NCBI GenBank assembly: GCA_029204225.1
Contig: CM055111.1
Coordinates: forward strand, 9,867,000-9,930,999
Origin: Diphasiastrum complanatum
Taxonomy: Eukaryota > Streptophyta > Lycopodiopsida > Lycopodiales > Lycopodiaceae
Length of the DNA stretch: 64,000 nt
Direction of reading: 5' to 3'
Part shown: in pieces, positions 49,000-60,689 of the stretch
How the letters are laid out: every line of letters starts with the position of its first letter
Position numbering within the stretch: position 1 is the stretch's first letter
Made by a program: the position numbers and the translations under genes
The notes under the pieces: model-generated
What the model was told of the DNA's origin: nothing
The model's database searches: none
The model's input: the letters and a program-made list of their open reading frames with translations, nothing else

Positions 49000-50276
49000 A
49001 CTAAACCAAAAGGTATAAAGCAAGAAATGGCTATGTATGATGGAAGCAGGCTGCAGAGAGAGAGCCTTCAGGGTTTTTTCGAGTGTTTCATTGTACATTG
49101 TAATATGTATGGTGTGACATTAATGTTTTGAGTGACGAGTAACCATGATCAATCTTTCTACTAGGTGACAGGTATTGTCAAGTAACAAGACTCAGGGGTT
49201 GCACGTCAGGATTCAAATTTCACTATCGATTAATCACGAATTATGATGTACATGTTACCCATTAACACTACTTCTTTTTGACATAATCAAAGGGTAGAAA
49301 CTAAGGGGGGGGGGGGAACCCTAAAACCGATTCGCCGGTTCGAACCTGGAGAAGCCGATTCTTTCCCGATTCAAACCCGATTTCAAACACGGTCCAAAAG
49401 GCGATTCGAAAGGTACCATAAAACATTGTTTTTGGGGTGTCAGCCATACAGTTCATGTTTGAGACCATACACCTATGTACTGGTGTGAGGGATGTGCGGC
49501 CGTGTGTATGCAGCTGCCATATAAGTATGGCAGGTACACTGGCTTGTATCATCGCCCCTCTTGAATGATACTTTCACCTGCTCATAACAATCTTTCTGAC
49601 CTGAAAATATTTGACAATATATGCTCTTAAAGATATTTCGTTTTTCAATTTATCCAACGGTTCAGTAAAGCATATCAACGTTATGTCTGGGACGGTAACC
49701 GACATAACAAAGAAAGCAAGCAATCCGCGACCTTATGGAGTTCAACCAAAAAGTCTAAGACCAACAACTTCATCATGCATAGTGTGGACCAAACACTATG
49801 ACATCCCTAATCACTTTGTCAGCGCCCAAGAGTAGAGGGTCACAAGCATAAACATATGGAGGCACAAACATATGTATTATTCTATAATACATATGTGCAA
49901 AGACCAACGTTCATAAATCAGCTCAGTAGAACACATGTAATGAAGTAGCCAACATGCCAGGTCTTTCAAAGGAACAGCCAAGTCATCAAGTCAATGTGGA
50001 TTCAAAAAGTGCTTCATAATTATTTTCTTATCCATGGTTCACTTGTAGCAATCATTACATATTGCATGAGTTATGTTGGATGTACAGATCTACAAATATT
50101 CCAAATGCTGGAAAGATTGAATGACCGGCCCTACAATTGAAATGGGCACGCCTTTTACATGATCAATTTCTGCTTGAGACATTCATGGAAGACTCAGATT
50201 TTCAGGACAAAGTCACCAACACCAATTTTTGAAGTGTTAAAAACTGAGCTTCTAAATATAAAGCTAAAGATGGTAC
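49000..50276. other. intron spacer with a GGTTCGAACC-type cluster at 49325-49410
   Basis: A G-run (about 49304-49316) is followed by 'accgattcgccggttcgaac', 'ccgattc' and 'gcgattcgaaag' words, resembling the cluster at 2852. No coding sequence seen in the rest. Confidence 0.45.
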
Positions 50277-50366
50277 CTTATAATTGAAGAGCATCCCCCA
50301 CCATAAAGATCAAAGATCCGGATAGCCCCATCTTCACAACCAACAGAAACCTCAGGATCCACATGG
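50277..50366 (-). CDS. F-box/WD40-type protein, internal exon
   Basis: A 90-bp exon between 'catgcag' and donor GTACCA. It reads HVDPEVSVGCEDGAIRIFD and LYGGGCSSIIR, a WD-repeat blade with the '(V/C)GCEDG.(V/I)R.FD.Y' form known in At3g52030-type proteins. It starts with one base of a split codon, so at least one earlier exon exists. No F-box or earlier blade was recognised between 50367 and 64000, so the 5' part may lie beyond the window. Confidence 0.8.
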
Positions 50367-51189
50367 CTGCATGTCTCCACCAAAACACATGTAACATGAG
50401 AGTCATCACAAGAACAATGTTAGACATTGAGTGCTAGAAATGTTTAAACTAGAGTTGTCAGCTGTTTATGATATTTTCCTCTATATTGTCAAAGTAGTGG
50501 GAAAAAGGAGCTAGACAATCAACACAACGAACAAATATGTATAGGTCACACCACCAGACAGCAAGATTGATAACCTATACCTTAAGAAGTCAACGTTGAT
50601 TGGAAGAAACCATGGGGTAATATTTTGTTCAAAATCAGGTCTAGGAAGGATATGAAATTTCCTTGTGAAAGATAAGTCCAAACCAGCCATCACTCTAGCT
50701 GTAGGCTAGTTCTCATACATTAGCAAAAGAGAGCCAACTGGCAAGATTGATGTCACTTATTAATGGTATCCTGTAGCGTGGTCAACTCTTGGCTCCAGGT
50801 CTTAGAGACTGATACGAATAACTTGCATAAGAAAAATCCGGTAGGGTATGACATGTTATCAAGGGGTACCTTGATGTCCTCCTTTTGAAACCAAAGTGCA
50901 ATTGTTAAAGACCTCACTAAACACTATGTGCGTTCAATAAGGTGCAAAAAGGTCCTCCAACTGACAATTCTTATACTTAGAAGTTCCTTTCCATTATCCA
51001 TGTGGTCAAGTGATCACCTGCTTAGCAAGCTGATCAAAAGTAACTGACTGCAGAGCTCTGCCTGCTAAAACAAGTACTCTAAATGCTGGGCACCTTGCAC
51101 TGCATGTAAGCCATAATGCATAAGACTATACCTACTTATCCTACATTATTCATTAACATATTTATGAGACCTCAGGAAGAAATTTTTCA
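50367..51189. other. spacer, nothing recognised
   Basis: No exon, repeat or RNA gene recognised. It is probably intronic to the WD40 gene. Confidence 0.35.
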
Positions 51190-52400
51190 CTTTGAGAATG
51201 TCTGATGCAGACACCATTTCTAGCCATCTCAATACATTCAAAAATCTCATGGAGCAAATGACTGCAACCGGCTCAGTCATTAAAGATTCAGATGCAATAA
51301 TGACTCTTTTATCGAGTCTGCTTGATGCCTATGAAACATGGGTCATGGCTATTTCGACCTAGCAGCATCTCACTCTACAAGAGTCATTTTGATGCTATTA
51401 CAAGAGGAGATCAGAAGAAATGCATCCTCCTCAGGCTCGGGATCGGATCTTCAAGCTCTATACACAAAGAAAAATAAAAAAATTCAAATCAAAGAAATCC
51501 AATAAATCAGATTATTCAGACAAGAAGAGCAACATGCAGTCTGGGTCGAATTTTGGCTCAGGGTCGAATTCTCCCAGGATCGAATTCTTCATCATTCCAG
51601 CCAATGCAGAAACTCTTTTGCAGATATTGTAAGAGGACTGGCCATCCAATCAACAAGGACTGCAGAACACTCAAGTACAACAATGAAAAGAAGAAGCAGT
51701 TCCAACAACAAGCAAATGCTGCCTCAACCAGTCACTCGATCCAACATCAAAAAGAAGATGAAGTTGCCTTCATGACCAAGGTCGGAAATCTATAGGATAT
51801 CGATTCTTGGTACTTGGACTCTGGAGCAACTCAACACATGACTCACCATCGGGACTGGTTCCAAAGTTACAAGCCTTCAGGTCGCAGGGTCGAATTCGAT
51901 ACAGAGGGCTGCACCATTCTTGACAAGCCTACGAAAGTCTTAGCTTTCGATAGACGTTGTGGCTACTGTTATTCAACAAATAGTCAAGCTCTTCACACAT
52001 CTACTTCTGATTCAACATATGTTGTGGCATTTCAGATTAGGCCATTTGAACTTCAATGGTATTCAACAAATGTCAAATCAGAATCTAGTTCAAGATCTTC
52101 CTTCCATTAGCAAATACGACACTCCTTTTGAAAGCTGTATTATCAGCAAGCATGCTAGAAGTCCATTTATTTCCGATTTTAATCATACTTCTAAAGATTT
52201 GCTAGATCTTGAACATAGTGACATTTGTGGCCCAATGCAGACTTCTTCCACAGGGGGAGCTCTTTATTTTCTGACTTTTATTGATGACTTTTCTCGAAGA
52301 ACTGCTACTTATTTTCTGAAGAACAAATCCGATACTTGTGTTCTTCAAGCAGTTCAAAGCATCTGTAGAAAATCAGACCCAGGACACAAAACGGATTAGT
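51190..52400 (+). pseudogene. Ty1/Copia fragment: gag, zinc knuckle, protease, integrase N-terminus
   Basis: Gag helix block MSDADTISSHLNTFKNLM and SLLDAYETWVMAIS (51200-51360), zinc knuckle CRYCKRTGHPINKDC (about 51620), protease DSWYLDSGATQHMT (about 51800), pre-integrase FRLGHLNFNGIQQ, then integrase HSDICGPMQTSSTGGA and FIDDFSRRTATYFLKNKS. It is broken by frameshifts and ends near 52410, before the rest of integrase and all of RT. No LTR seen. It is a different lineage from the Copia at 8 kb (DSGATQHMT versus DSGASKHMT). Confidence 0.85.
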
Positions 52401-52834
52401 GCCGTCAAAGCAAAATAACAAAACTAACTAAGAAGAGATTCATATAGCCAGGATAATATGGTGCATAGACCATTTACATGTTCAACTGGACATCTCTTCA
52501 TTTCTCTATCTCAGAAATCTTCTCATTAACTATAGGCTTCCGATCAACAAGTCTGATAATACAATCACGATAGATAAGCCGCTTGCCAGTTGATAGAGCT
52601 TCTTGTCTTGCCTTAGTAGTTAGTAGTTAGTAGTTACTAGAGTCTAGTTAGAACTTAGAACTTAGGAGTTAGAAGTTAGCGGTTAGTGTTAGAAACTAGA
52701 TTAGAATTTAGAATTTAGAATTCAGGGTACCCGAGGGCCGGTATACTACATAGATATTAGAGACCTCAGAGTCCAAAGTCCAGACTCGTCACTCGAGAGT
52801 TGAGAGAGAGATCTGAGAGAGAGAGAGGGCCACC
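52401..52834. other. spacer and likely 5' leader of the hAT copy
   Basis: 'agttagtagttagtagttac' type repeats (52615-52730) resemble the words that fill hAT introns in this window. A short GA-rich run precedes the ATG at 52835. Confidence 0.4.
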
Positions 52835-53777
52835 ATGCCGAGGGATAGGGATCGCTTGTGGGATCACGTTGCCATCGCTGCGGCCTATGGCACATCGGGC
52901 ACGAAGAGATGGACTTGCAGATACTGTCACCAGTCTTACACTGGAGGGCCCACACGCATCAGGGCACATTTGTTACATTTGAGGGGGTACGAGATTGCCC
53001 CTTGCATGCATGCTCCTAACACGCTACTCACTCATGTCGCATCGGAGGAGGTTGGCCCTTCAAGGATGGGGCCCAGACCGAGAGGTAAGCATTCAACTCT
53101 AAGACTCTTACACTTCAAAGTTCAAACATTGATCAAGTTTTAAGTTTTAACTCAAGTCTCGACTCTCACATGATACATCAAGTCTGAAGTTTCAAGTTTC
53201 ATGTTCAACGATCATGGTTCATTGACCATCTAATTTCTTAATTGTATTGTAATTTGTCTTTTTTGGTAGATCGAGATGCAGTCATGGCAACACAGCTAGA
53301 GGCCACCACATCACGCCCCCCAATTGCCATCCGCTCACCCCTCGCTCCCCATGGCTCAGAGGACAGAGCTGCAGATGAGGCAGAGCCTAGTACCCGGCTT
53401 GACCCGCCTTCTGGTGCAGGATCCTCGACACCATCTCCAGCCATGACCATACCGGCACCACATCATCCACCTGAGAGAGGGAGAGGTAGACGGGGCCGCA
53501 CTACACAAATGGGGGGTAGGGAGTACTATGTGTCCACCTTCGCTCCCAGAGCCATGGCAAAGGCAGAGGTTGTCGTTCGACAGTTGTTCTACACCTGCGA
53601 TTTGCCATTTCATCTAGCTAGGACCCTGGCATGGAGGAGGGCGATGAGTGCAGTGAGTGCGATTGGGCAGGTGTGGCCGGGGCCATCTTATGAGCACCTG
53701 AGGACGAAGGGACTTCTTGATGAGCGGGCTTCTGTTGACCAGAAGCTAGAGCCTCTCAGGAAGGCATGGGCCCAGTA
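52835..53777 (+). pseudogene. hAT-family transposase, N-terminal half (BED zinc finger)
   Basis: Exon 1 (52835-53084) starts MPRDRDRLWDHVAIAAAYGT and contains a BED-type finger: WTCRYCHQSYTGGPTRIRAH with later His and Cys (HLLHLRGYEIAPC), ending at donor GTAAGC. Exon 2 (about 53271-53777) has a Pro/Arg-rich linker with RGRGRRGRTTQ, then VRQLFYTCDLPFHLARTLAW and GPSYEHLRTKGLLDE, the conserved segment preceding DUF659. It ends at a GTACTA donor. No stop is seen, but the rest of the transposase is absent, with Gypsy 2 starting at 54678, so it is a broken copy. It has a complementary portion to the hAT at 1-2168 but is not contiguous with it. Confidence 0.8.
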
Positions 53778-54677
53778 CGTACTAATATCCTTTTAAATTT
53801 ATGCATTGTAAACTTTAAAGACTTTATGATGATTGATTTGAGATCATTGTTATGTATTATGTAGTATGTACATTGTAATTTGAATTTTGTACATTAAGTT
53901 TTCATACATTGTGCCATGTGGTGGCATTGCACATGCCACAATGTTGAATGCATAGTACATACTTATTAGTTATTACTTGTTAATTGCAGCTAGAGCCTAG
54001 CTATTTATGTTTAATCATGAATCATGAATCATGATTGTAATTTTTCAATATTCAAATAATCATTTATCATTGAAATTTGCCATGAAATTTGAATTACAAT
54101 CTCGGATCTATCGTTTAGTCGATTATCTAATTACTAAATTCTAATGGTTAAAGGTTTAAACTTTAAACTTTAAAGTTTTACAATTTTGATTTTGGTATTT
54201 AATGTAATATGTATTATGTTAGAAGTTTCAAGTTACTAGTTAGAACTTAGTAGTTACTAGTTCGTAGTTACATATGTCATATAGATAATAGAATGTTCAA
54301 TGTTCAAACTTCAATGTTGAATGATGAATGATGATGACAGATGTAAGATAAATCTACGTTTCTAACCTAAATTTTTTTGGCTTTCTCGAACATTGTCATA
54401 ACCTTCTTGTTTATTCTTTTCTCTGATCTCGACATTGCAAATTGCAAATAAGTTTGAACTTCAACTTTCAAGTTTCAACTTTGAAACAAAATTACAATTT
54501 ACAATCTACAGTAGGAAGTCCTAGTACCTAGTACTAAGTAGTCACTAATTAGTAATAGCTATTATCAGGATTCAGGATTCAGCTCTAGCCTCTGAGCTCA
54601 AATTTCAGTTATACTCCAGGCTCCTAAATTCTAAACCCTGAGTTCCAAGTGTCCACTGTCATTGGTCAAGTAACAAG
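53778..54677. other. hAT intron-like AT-rich sequence up to the Gypsy 2 LTR
   Basis: 'gtatgtattatgt', 'agttactagttag' and 'actttaaactttaaag' words as in the other hAT copy. No exon recognised. Confidence 0.4.
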
Positions 54678-55128
54678 AGTTATGAACGTAGCCACGGCTG
54701 ATCTAGATTTAGTCTATGAAAGCATCACATAAGCAAGACTTAACCCTAGAAAGCAGGAGAGAGAAAGCTTAAAGAGACTAAAGAAGGAGATCATATCATA
54801 AGCCAAGTAACAAATGACACAGAATCCCTACTTATAGCCAAGAGGAAGCCCTAAAAGGAAGCTTCCAGTGGCTAGGGCCAAACTGAGAGGGGAAATAGTG
54901 CGCCCTCCAAGAAGGTCCCCACTCTCAGTAATATGACCAAATAACCAATATAGTGAATCATAGGGCCCAAGGCCAATAATATGGTCTAAATGTCAATAAT
55001 AGGGCCCAAGGCCAACCATATAGTCTAAATGTCAAATAATGAATAAAAAAGGGCCCAAAGCCTGCCTATGCATAAGGTAAAGTAAATGTAAATGGACATG
55101 GCGAATGTAATGAGCCGAGTCCATAACT
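54678..55128 (-). mobile_element. 3' LTR of Gypsy 2
   Basis: Closely matches the Gypsy 1 LTR with the same AGTTATGG...CATAACT ends (451 bp, with an extra internal duplication of 'agggcccaaggccaa'). The polypurine tract lies at about 55129-55136. No 5' partner LTR is found near 60 kb. Confidence 0.88.
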
Positions 55129-55172
55129 CTCCTCGACACAAAAATAAGACCCAACTGCCATAAAGGACTGGA

Positions 55173-58100
55173 TCAAGTAACAGCAAGCCCTGGAGGATCA
55201 ACTGGAACAGCATCTGGTGTAGTAACAACTGGAGCAACAGCTGATGTAGAGGAATCAACAAGTGCGGCAAGAGCACGAGCCTGATCCGCAAGTGACGGTG
55301 TATGATAAAAGACATCAATAGGCTCCCATGTGGCCTCCTCAACAGGACAACCATCCCACTGGACTAGGAACTGAATCTGCCGGCGGCGTCGACTATGATG
55401 CAAACGCACCTGAAGGATAGCAGCAGGTAATAAAGGAAAGAGATCCGGTGCAGTAGGAAACTCAACATCACGAGGAGCATCATCCTCAATAGCAGCACGT
55501 AATAAACTGACATGGAATATATCACAGGCACGTGTGGAAGCAGGAAGCTGAAGACGATATGTAACTGGACTAAGAACCTCCAATATACAATAAGGCCCAT
55601 AATAACGTGGTGCAAGCTTCTCAGTAGAAGCATGGCCCTGAATAAAATGATGACGTGCAAACCGTAGGCGTAGATATACCATATCACCAACATGAAACTC
55701 AACATGACGTCGATGACGATCAACTGAAGCCTGATAACGCTGTTGGACCTGCTGCAAATGGGAACTGGCCTGGAGAATAAGCTCGCGAGCACCTGATAGA
55801 AATGAAGACAGTGTCACAGGTGTATCCTCGGGAGGAAGAGGAATACCATTTAAAAGAGGTGCATAACCATGAGATAATAAAAATGGTGCAACGCCGGTGC
55901 TGGTACTAACAGAGCTGTTATAGCTATACTCTGCCAAACATAAGTGCTGATCCCAATCCTTCCCTGAAGGAGTAACAAAATGGCGCAAATAATCCTCAAG
56001 GATCCTGTTAAGGACCTCAAGCTGCCCATCAGAAGTAGAATGATAAGCAGACCCCATAAAAAACTGTACATCCAATATACGCATAAGCTCTGTCCAGAAC
56101 AATGATGTAAACTTACTATCCCGATCAGAAAGGATAGTACGAGGAAACCCATGTAGGCGAAATATCTCTGAAAGGAACAAGCGTGCACACTGCTCTGCTG
56201 TGATAGTACTGCGGACGGGTATGAAATGTGCCTGTTTCGAGAACATGTCAACTACCACCATACATGAATCGTGACCACGACGGGTGCGGGGAAAGCCAAT
56301 GATGAAGTCCATAGAAATATCAGTCCACTGGCGGTGAGGAATAGGCCAACTCTGAAGCAAACCAGCGGACTTAGCACGGGAGTACTTATTACGTAAGCAG
56401 AAAGGACAGGTACGAATAAGTACAACAAGCTCTTTCCTAAGGGATGGCCAATAGAAATGATCCTTAAGACGAGCATAAGACTTCTGAAAACCAAAATGAC
56501 CCCCAACTGGGGATGAATGAGCATCCGACAACAACTGAGAACGGATACCCAAAGAACTAGGAATACAAAGAGAACCATAATGATAAAGACGATGGTCAAC
56601 AATGGAATAAGCCTGATGAGGTGAAGACGACATAGGTGGAGCAGAACTATAAACATCACGAAAATCAGAACATGTAAGATAAGCAGATGGAAGATCATCA
56701 AACCAAGAAGGGATCGTGGCAACAAGGGTATTCAATAAAGCAGGAAGTCTAGACAATGCGTCAGCAGCAGTGTTAGCACGACCAGGACGATACAAAATAG
56801 AAAAATCAAAAGATTGTAAAAACTGCAACCAACGAAACTGACGATCATTAAGATCACGCTGGGAGAAGAGATAACATAAGGACTGATGATCAGTAACGAT
56901 ATCAAAAGGAACACGGTACAAGTAATGGCGCCACTTCTTAAGAGCATAGATAATGGCAAGAAGCTCTTTCTCATGGACAGAATAACGTTGCTCATAAGAG
57001 CATAAACGACGCGACTCATAAGCAATAATACACTGAGACTGACGAAGCAAGGCACCCAAACCAACATTACTAGCATCGGTCTCAACAATAAATTTCTGAT
57101 CAAACTGTGGTAAACACAGGACAGAGGCCTCCACAACAGCACGACGAAGAGTGTCAAAGGCGAACTGACAATCAGAGGTCCAAACAAAAGCACTAGACTT
57201 CTTCAAAAGGGCATGAAGAGGGGCAGCCACAGTGGCAAAGTGAGGAACTGGACGACGAAGGTGAGTAGCGAGACCAAGAAACATACGAACATGGTGGACA
57301 TCTGTGGGAACAGGCCAATCAGCGATTGCCCGAACCTTATGAGGGTCCAAACGAATACGACCATCACAAATGAGAAATCCTAAAAACTCAATCTCAACAA
57401 CAGCAAAGGAACACTTAGAAAGTTTAGCAAACAACTGGTGATGAACAAGCAATTGACAGATGAAAGATGTAACACATGCTCATCAAGAGTCTTAATAAAA
57501 ACAAGAATATCATCAAAATAAACTAAAACACAACGACCAAGGAGAGGGCACATGACGTTATTCATCACATTCTGGAACGTAGGTGGACCATTAGTAACAC
57601 CAAAAGGAAGAACACGAAACTCATACAAACCAAGATGGGTACGAAACGCAGTCTTGTGTTCGTCCGAAGGATGCATCCTAATCTGGTGATAGTCGGAACG
57701 TAAGTCTATCTTAGAGAAAAGATGAGAGGTGCCTAACTGGTCAAAGAGATCATCCATGTGAGGAATAGGATACTGGTTACGGATGGTCAACTTATTGAGG
57801 GCACGATAATCAATGCAGAGGCGTTTGGAACCATCTTTCTTACTGACAAGGAGAACAGGGGCACCAAAAGGACTGTGACTAGGAACAATAAGGCCCTGAT
57901 CTAGTAAAGAAGTAATCTGAAGCTCAACCTCATCACGCTCAGACTTAGACATACGGTAAGGAGGCCGGGAGGGAGGAGCAGAACCAGGACACAAATCAAT
58001 ATGGTGGTTCACATCACGTAATGGTGGTAGCGTCGTAGGTTCTGAAAAGACAAATGCATACTGATGTAATAAGTCAGAGATCACCTGAGGAACAGCTGCT

Positions 58101-59876
58101 GGAGGAGAGGTAGTCACTGGAGAATCTGCTGTAGCACGCTGAACACATAATAAAGCTGCACAATGAGCCTTAGGTAGGCTGCGGATAAACTGCTTCCCGC
58201 TGATCAGCTAGAAATCTGCCTGAGAATCAATACCAGCAAGTGAGTGGGTCACTGCATCATGAACAAATGTCAATGTCTGCTAAGCCAGGTCCAAAGTAAC
58301 CGCTCCCAATGAAGCAAACCAATCAGCACCAAGGATAAGGTCATAGCGCTCGAGAGGAATGATATAAAGATCTGCCTGTCCAGAAAAATCACCAATGCGG
58401 TAGGATAATCCCTGAAACATCTGAGAACTAGGAAATAAGTGAAAACTGGCAACCTCGCCTGTGAGAGGCTGTGGAGCAGGAATAGGTGAAGCGCGTATCC
58501 GACTGAGAACATAACTGCTGATAAAGGAATGAGTGCTGCCGGTATCAACTAAAGCAATATACTCACGACCAGTAATGCGCACACGTAGCCGAATGGAGCG
58601 AGGACCGGGGCACCCTGTCCAGGTAGCATAAGCAAGCTGAGCATGGCAAGTAGCAGGAAGTAAATCAGTAGAAGGCTCAGGAGATAGATCAGGCTCATCA
58701 GATATATGAATGTAGATATCGGACTCATCTGGGGTAGTGCCCTCATGGTACAAAACAGCAGTAGAAGTAGGCAGGGGTTGGCGGCAATCACGGGCAATGG
58801 TCAGGACTCTTACAACGAAAGCAAAGACGCTTCTGCTGAATGTCAGCGAACTCTGCAGACATGTAACGTCGGACAAAAGCAGGACGAGGAGGCGGAGGGC
58901 GAGGAGCGGGAGAAGTAAGAGAAGAGGTCGGGACAATAGTGGATGGGGCAGATGGGGCCGGAGATGGTAGAGGTGAAAGAGATGGACGGGGTCGGGAAAA
59001 TCGAAAGGGAGCAGGATCAGGGTACTTATGCTGTAAAGTACTAGCAAGGGACATGGCCTCAACAAGTGTGGGTGGACGGAAAGAAGAGACATCGTATCAT
59101 AGAGCACCACGAAGTCCAGCAATGTAGCGAGAAATAAGCTCGGTGGGCTGAAGATCTGTAAAGAGGTAGGAAAGGTCCATAAACTGATCTGTATAGGAAG
59201 AAAGATCACCAGTCTGAGTAAGACTACGGAATATATCACGCTGGCGGCTCAGCCACTGAGGGTCAATCATAGCATGACGAAGATCACGACGAAAGGTAGG
59301 CCATAACTGGAGACCGTCCCGATCAGGGTCAAGTCGGTAGACCCGCCACCAAGTGGCAGCACGTCCATCTAAATGTAAGGCGGCTAACTGGATCTTCTGA
59401 GGATCAGTCTTAGGGTAAATTTGAAAATAAGTATCAAGCTTTGCAAACCAATTCTCTAACAAGTTCCCGTCAGAGGAACCAGAATAGGTGGCAAGTTGTA
59501 CCCGATCACGAAAATCTCGAGCAAAATGTGGCTCAGGAGTTAGATGTCATGGAAAATGTGACTCGGGAGCTGTAGGACGTGGAAAACCGAGTGGTGGGTT
59601 AGATGGAAAATGAGGCCCACCGCCAAAGGAAGTAGACGAGGATGGAAGTCCAGATGGAGACCCAAATGATGAATGAACAGGGGCTTTGCCAGGTCCATGT
59701 GGCTGTAAGGAATCAATCTGTGACTGCATAGTGGCAAAGCCGGTCTGTAGAGTGGTAAAACCGGTCATTATTTGGTCGAAACAACTACTGAGGAGAGTAA
59801 GAGAGTCACGCATATCAGCAAACTGTTCATCTAAAGGTCCGGAATGACTCGCAGGTGTAGTGGGTGAGCTAGCCAT
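55173..59876 (-). pseudogene. Gypsy 2 gag-pol polyprotein (Ty3/Gypsy chromovirus), disrupted
   Basis: Same order as Gypsy 1. Gag from ATG 59876 (MASSPTTPASHSGPL), LDGRAATWWRVYRLD, zinc knuckle CFRCKSPDH then frameshift, protease ALVDTGSTHSFISSY, RT LVYFDDILVF, RNase H VETDASNVGLG, integrase VGGHFGFQKSYARL, SMDFIIGFPR and SDGQLEVLNRIL, chromodomain QFLVQWDGCPVEEATWEPID (intact Trp). Lesions: TGA in gag near 59097, a two-base deletion near 58796 in the knuckle, TAG near 58280 and near 58208, a four-base deletion near 57455 in RT. The integrase-chromodomain part is uninterrupted, unlike Gypsy 1. Confidence 0.93.
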
Positions 59877-60680
59877 GAGGAAGAAAAAGTAAGCGAGAAA
59901 AGAAATGTGCTAAACAATTGGACGAACTGAAGGAGAGGACATAAGTCGTCACAACAGGCATGCCAATGAAAAGACACAATAGAACTCGCGATGTAAGATG
60001 AACGGAAAGGACAACTAAGTAAGAAATACCTCGTAACCGCAACCGGAAGTGAGCTGAAAAATAGCTTCGATATGTCGAGGTACCGGGCAGCCTCCAAAAA
60101 AGATGCTAAGGGCCCGACAACGTGGAGTAAACAGTGGGTAAAAGTATGGGAAACAATAATGGACTATGGGGCTGGAAAGGGAGCAGCCAAGGAAAGGAAG
60201 TGATAACAAAAAGGAGGTATGGGCAACGAGGAAACAAGGCTGAAAAATCAGAGATCGCCCTTCAAGGGTAAAAAAAAAAGTTTGCGATAAAGACGGGGAG
60301 CAATCCCGATGCGCATGAAGTTGGGTGGGAGTGGCTTTCTAAGCATCTAGGCGTGTTTGTATTGTCCGGGGTAGGGTTGCGAACACAGACAGCAGTGTAG
60401 GAGGGTGAGCTGAAATTGAGGCGGATGTAGGACGCCAGCTATGGTGGAGTGTGGGCGTCCAAGAGAGGTAGTAACGGCAAAAAAAAATTGGATCAAAAAG
60501 ATGGGTTGGTAGGGCGCTAGGAGTGGCTGATGGAAGGTGGCGAATAGGGGCAGCAAAAAGCGGAAATTTTCAGCAAAGGAAGGAGCAGTAGGGCGCTGGT
60601 CAGCAAGCATGAGGGCGCCCAATAGGGCAGCAAATAGGAGGCAGTAGGGCGCCCAAAATAGGGGAGTCCTGCTCGGCCTC
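59877..60680 (-). other. Gypsy 2 untranslated leader, 5' LTR missing
   Basis: Purine-rich on the plus strand with repeated 'gggcgccc', 'gcagtaggg' and 'gggcagcaaa' words, comparable to the leader of Gypsy 1 (47609-48273). No TGGTATCAGAG primer-binding site or LTR follows; LINE C begins instead at about 60690. Confidence 0.55.
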
Positions 60681-60689
60681 CGTCGGTTG

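Larger units (their letters stand above)
41717..50276 (-). other. intron of the F-box/WD40-type gene (8,560 bp)
   Basis: Contains the complete Gypsy 1 insertion (6,169 bp plus target duplication), a (GT)n(GA)n microsatellite, a short retroposon and GGTTCGAACC clusters. Without Gypsy 1 it would be about 2.4 kb. Confidence 0.75.

Noticed and set aside
49611-49835. Plus-strand 74-codon open frame
   Set aside because: No motif, splice context or homology recognised; length is expected by chance.
52746-53613. Minus-strand open frames over the hAT N-terminal exons
   Set aside because: They are antisense to the BED-finger exons, whose plus-strand frame has recognisable domains and splice sites.
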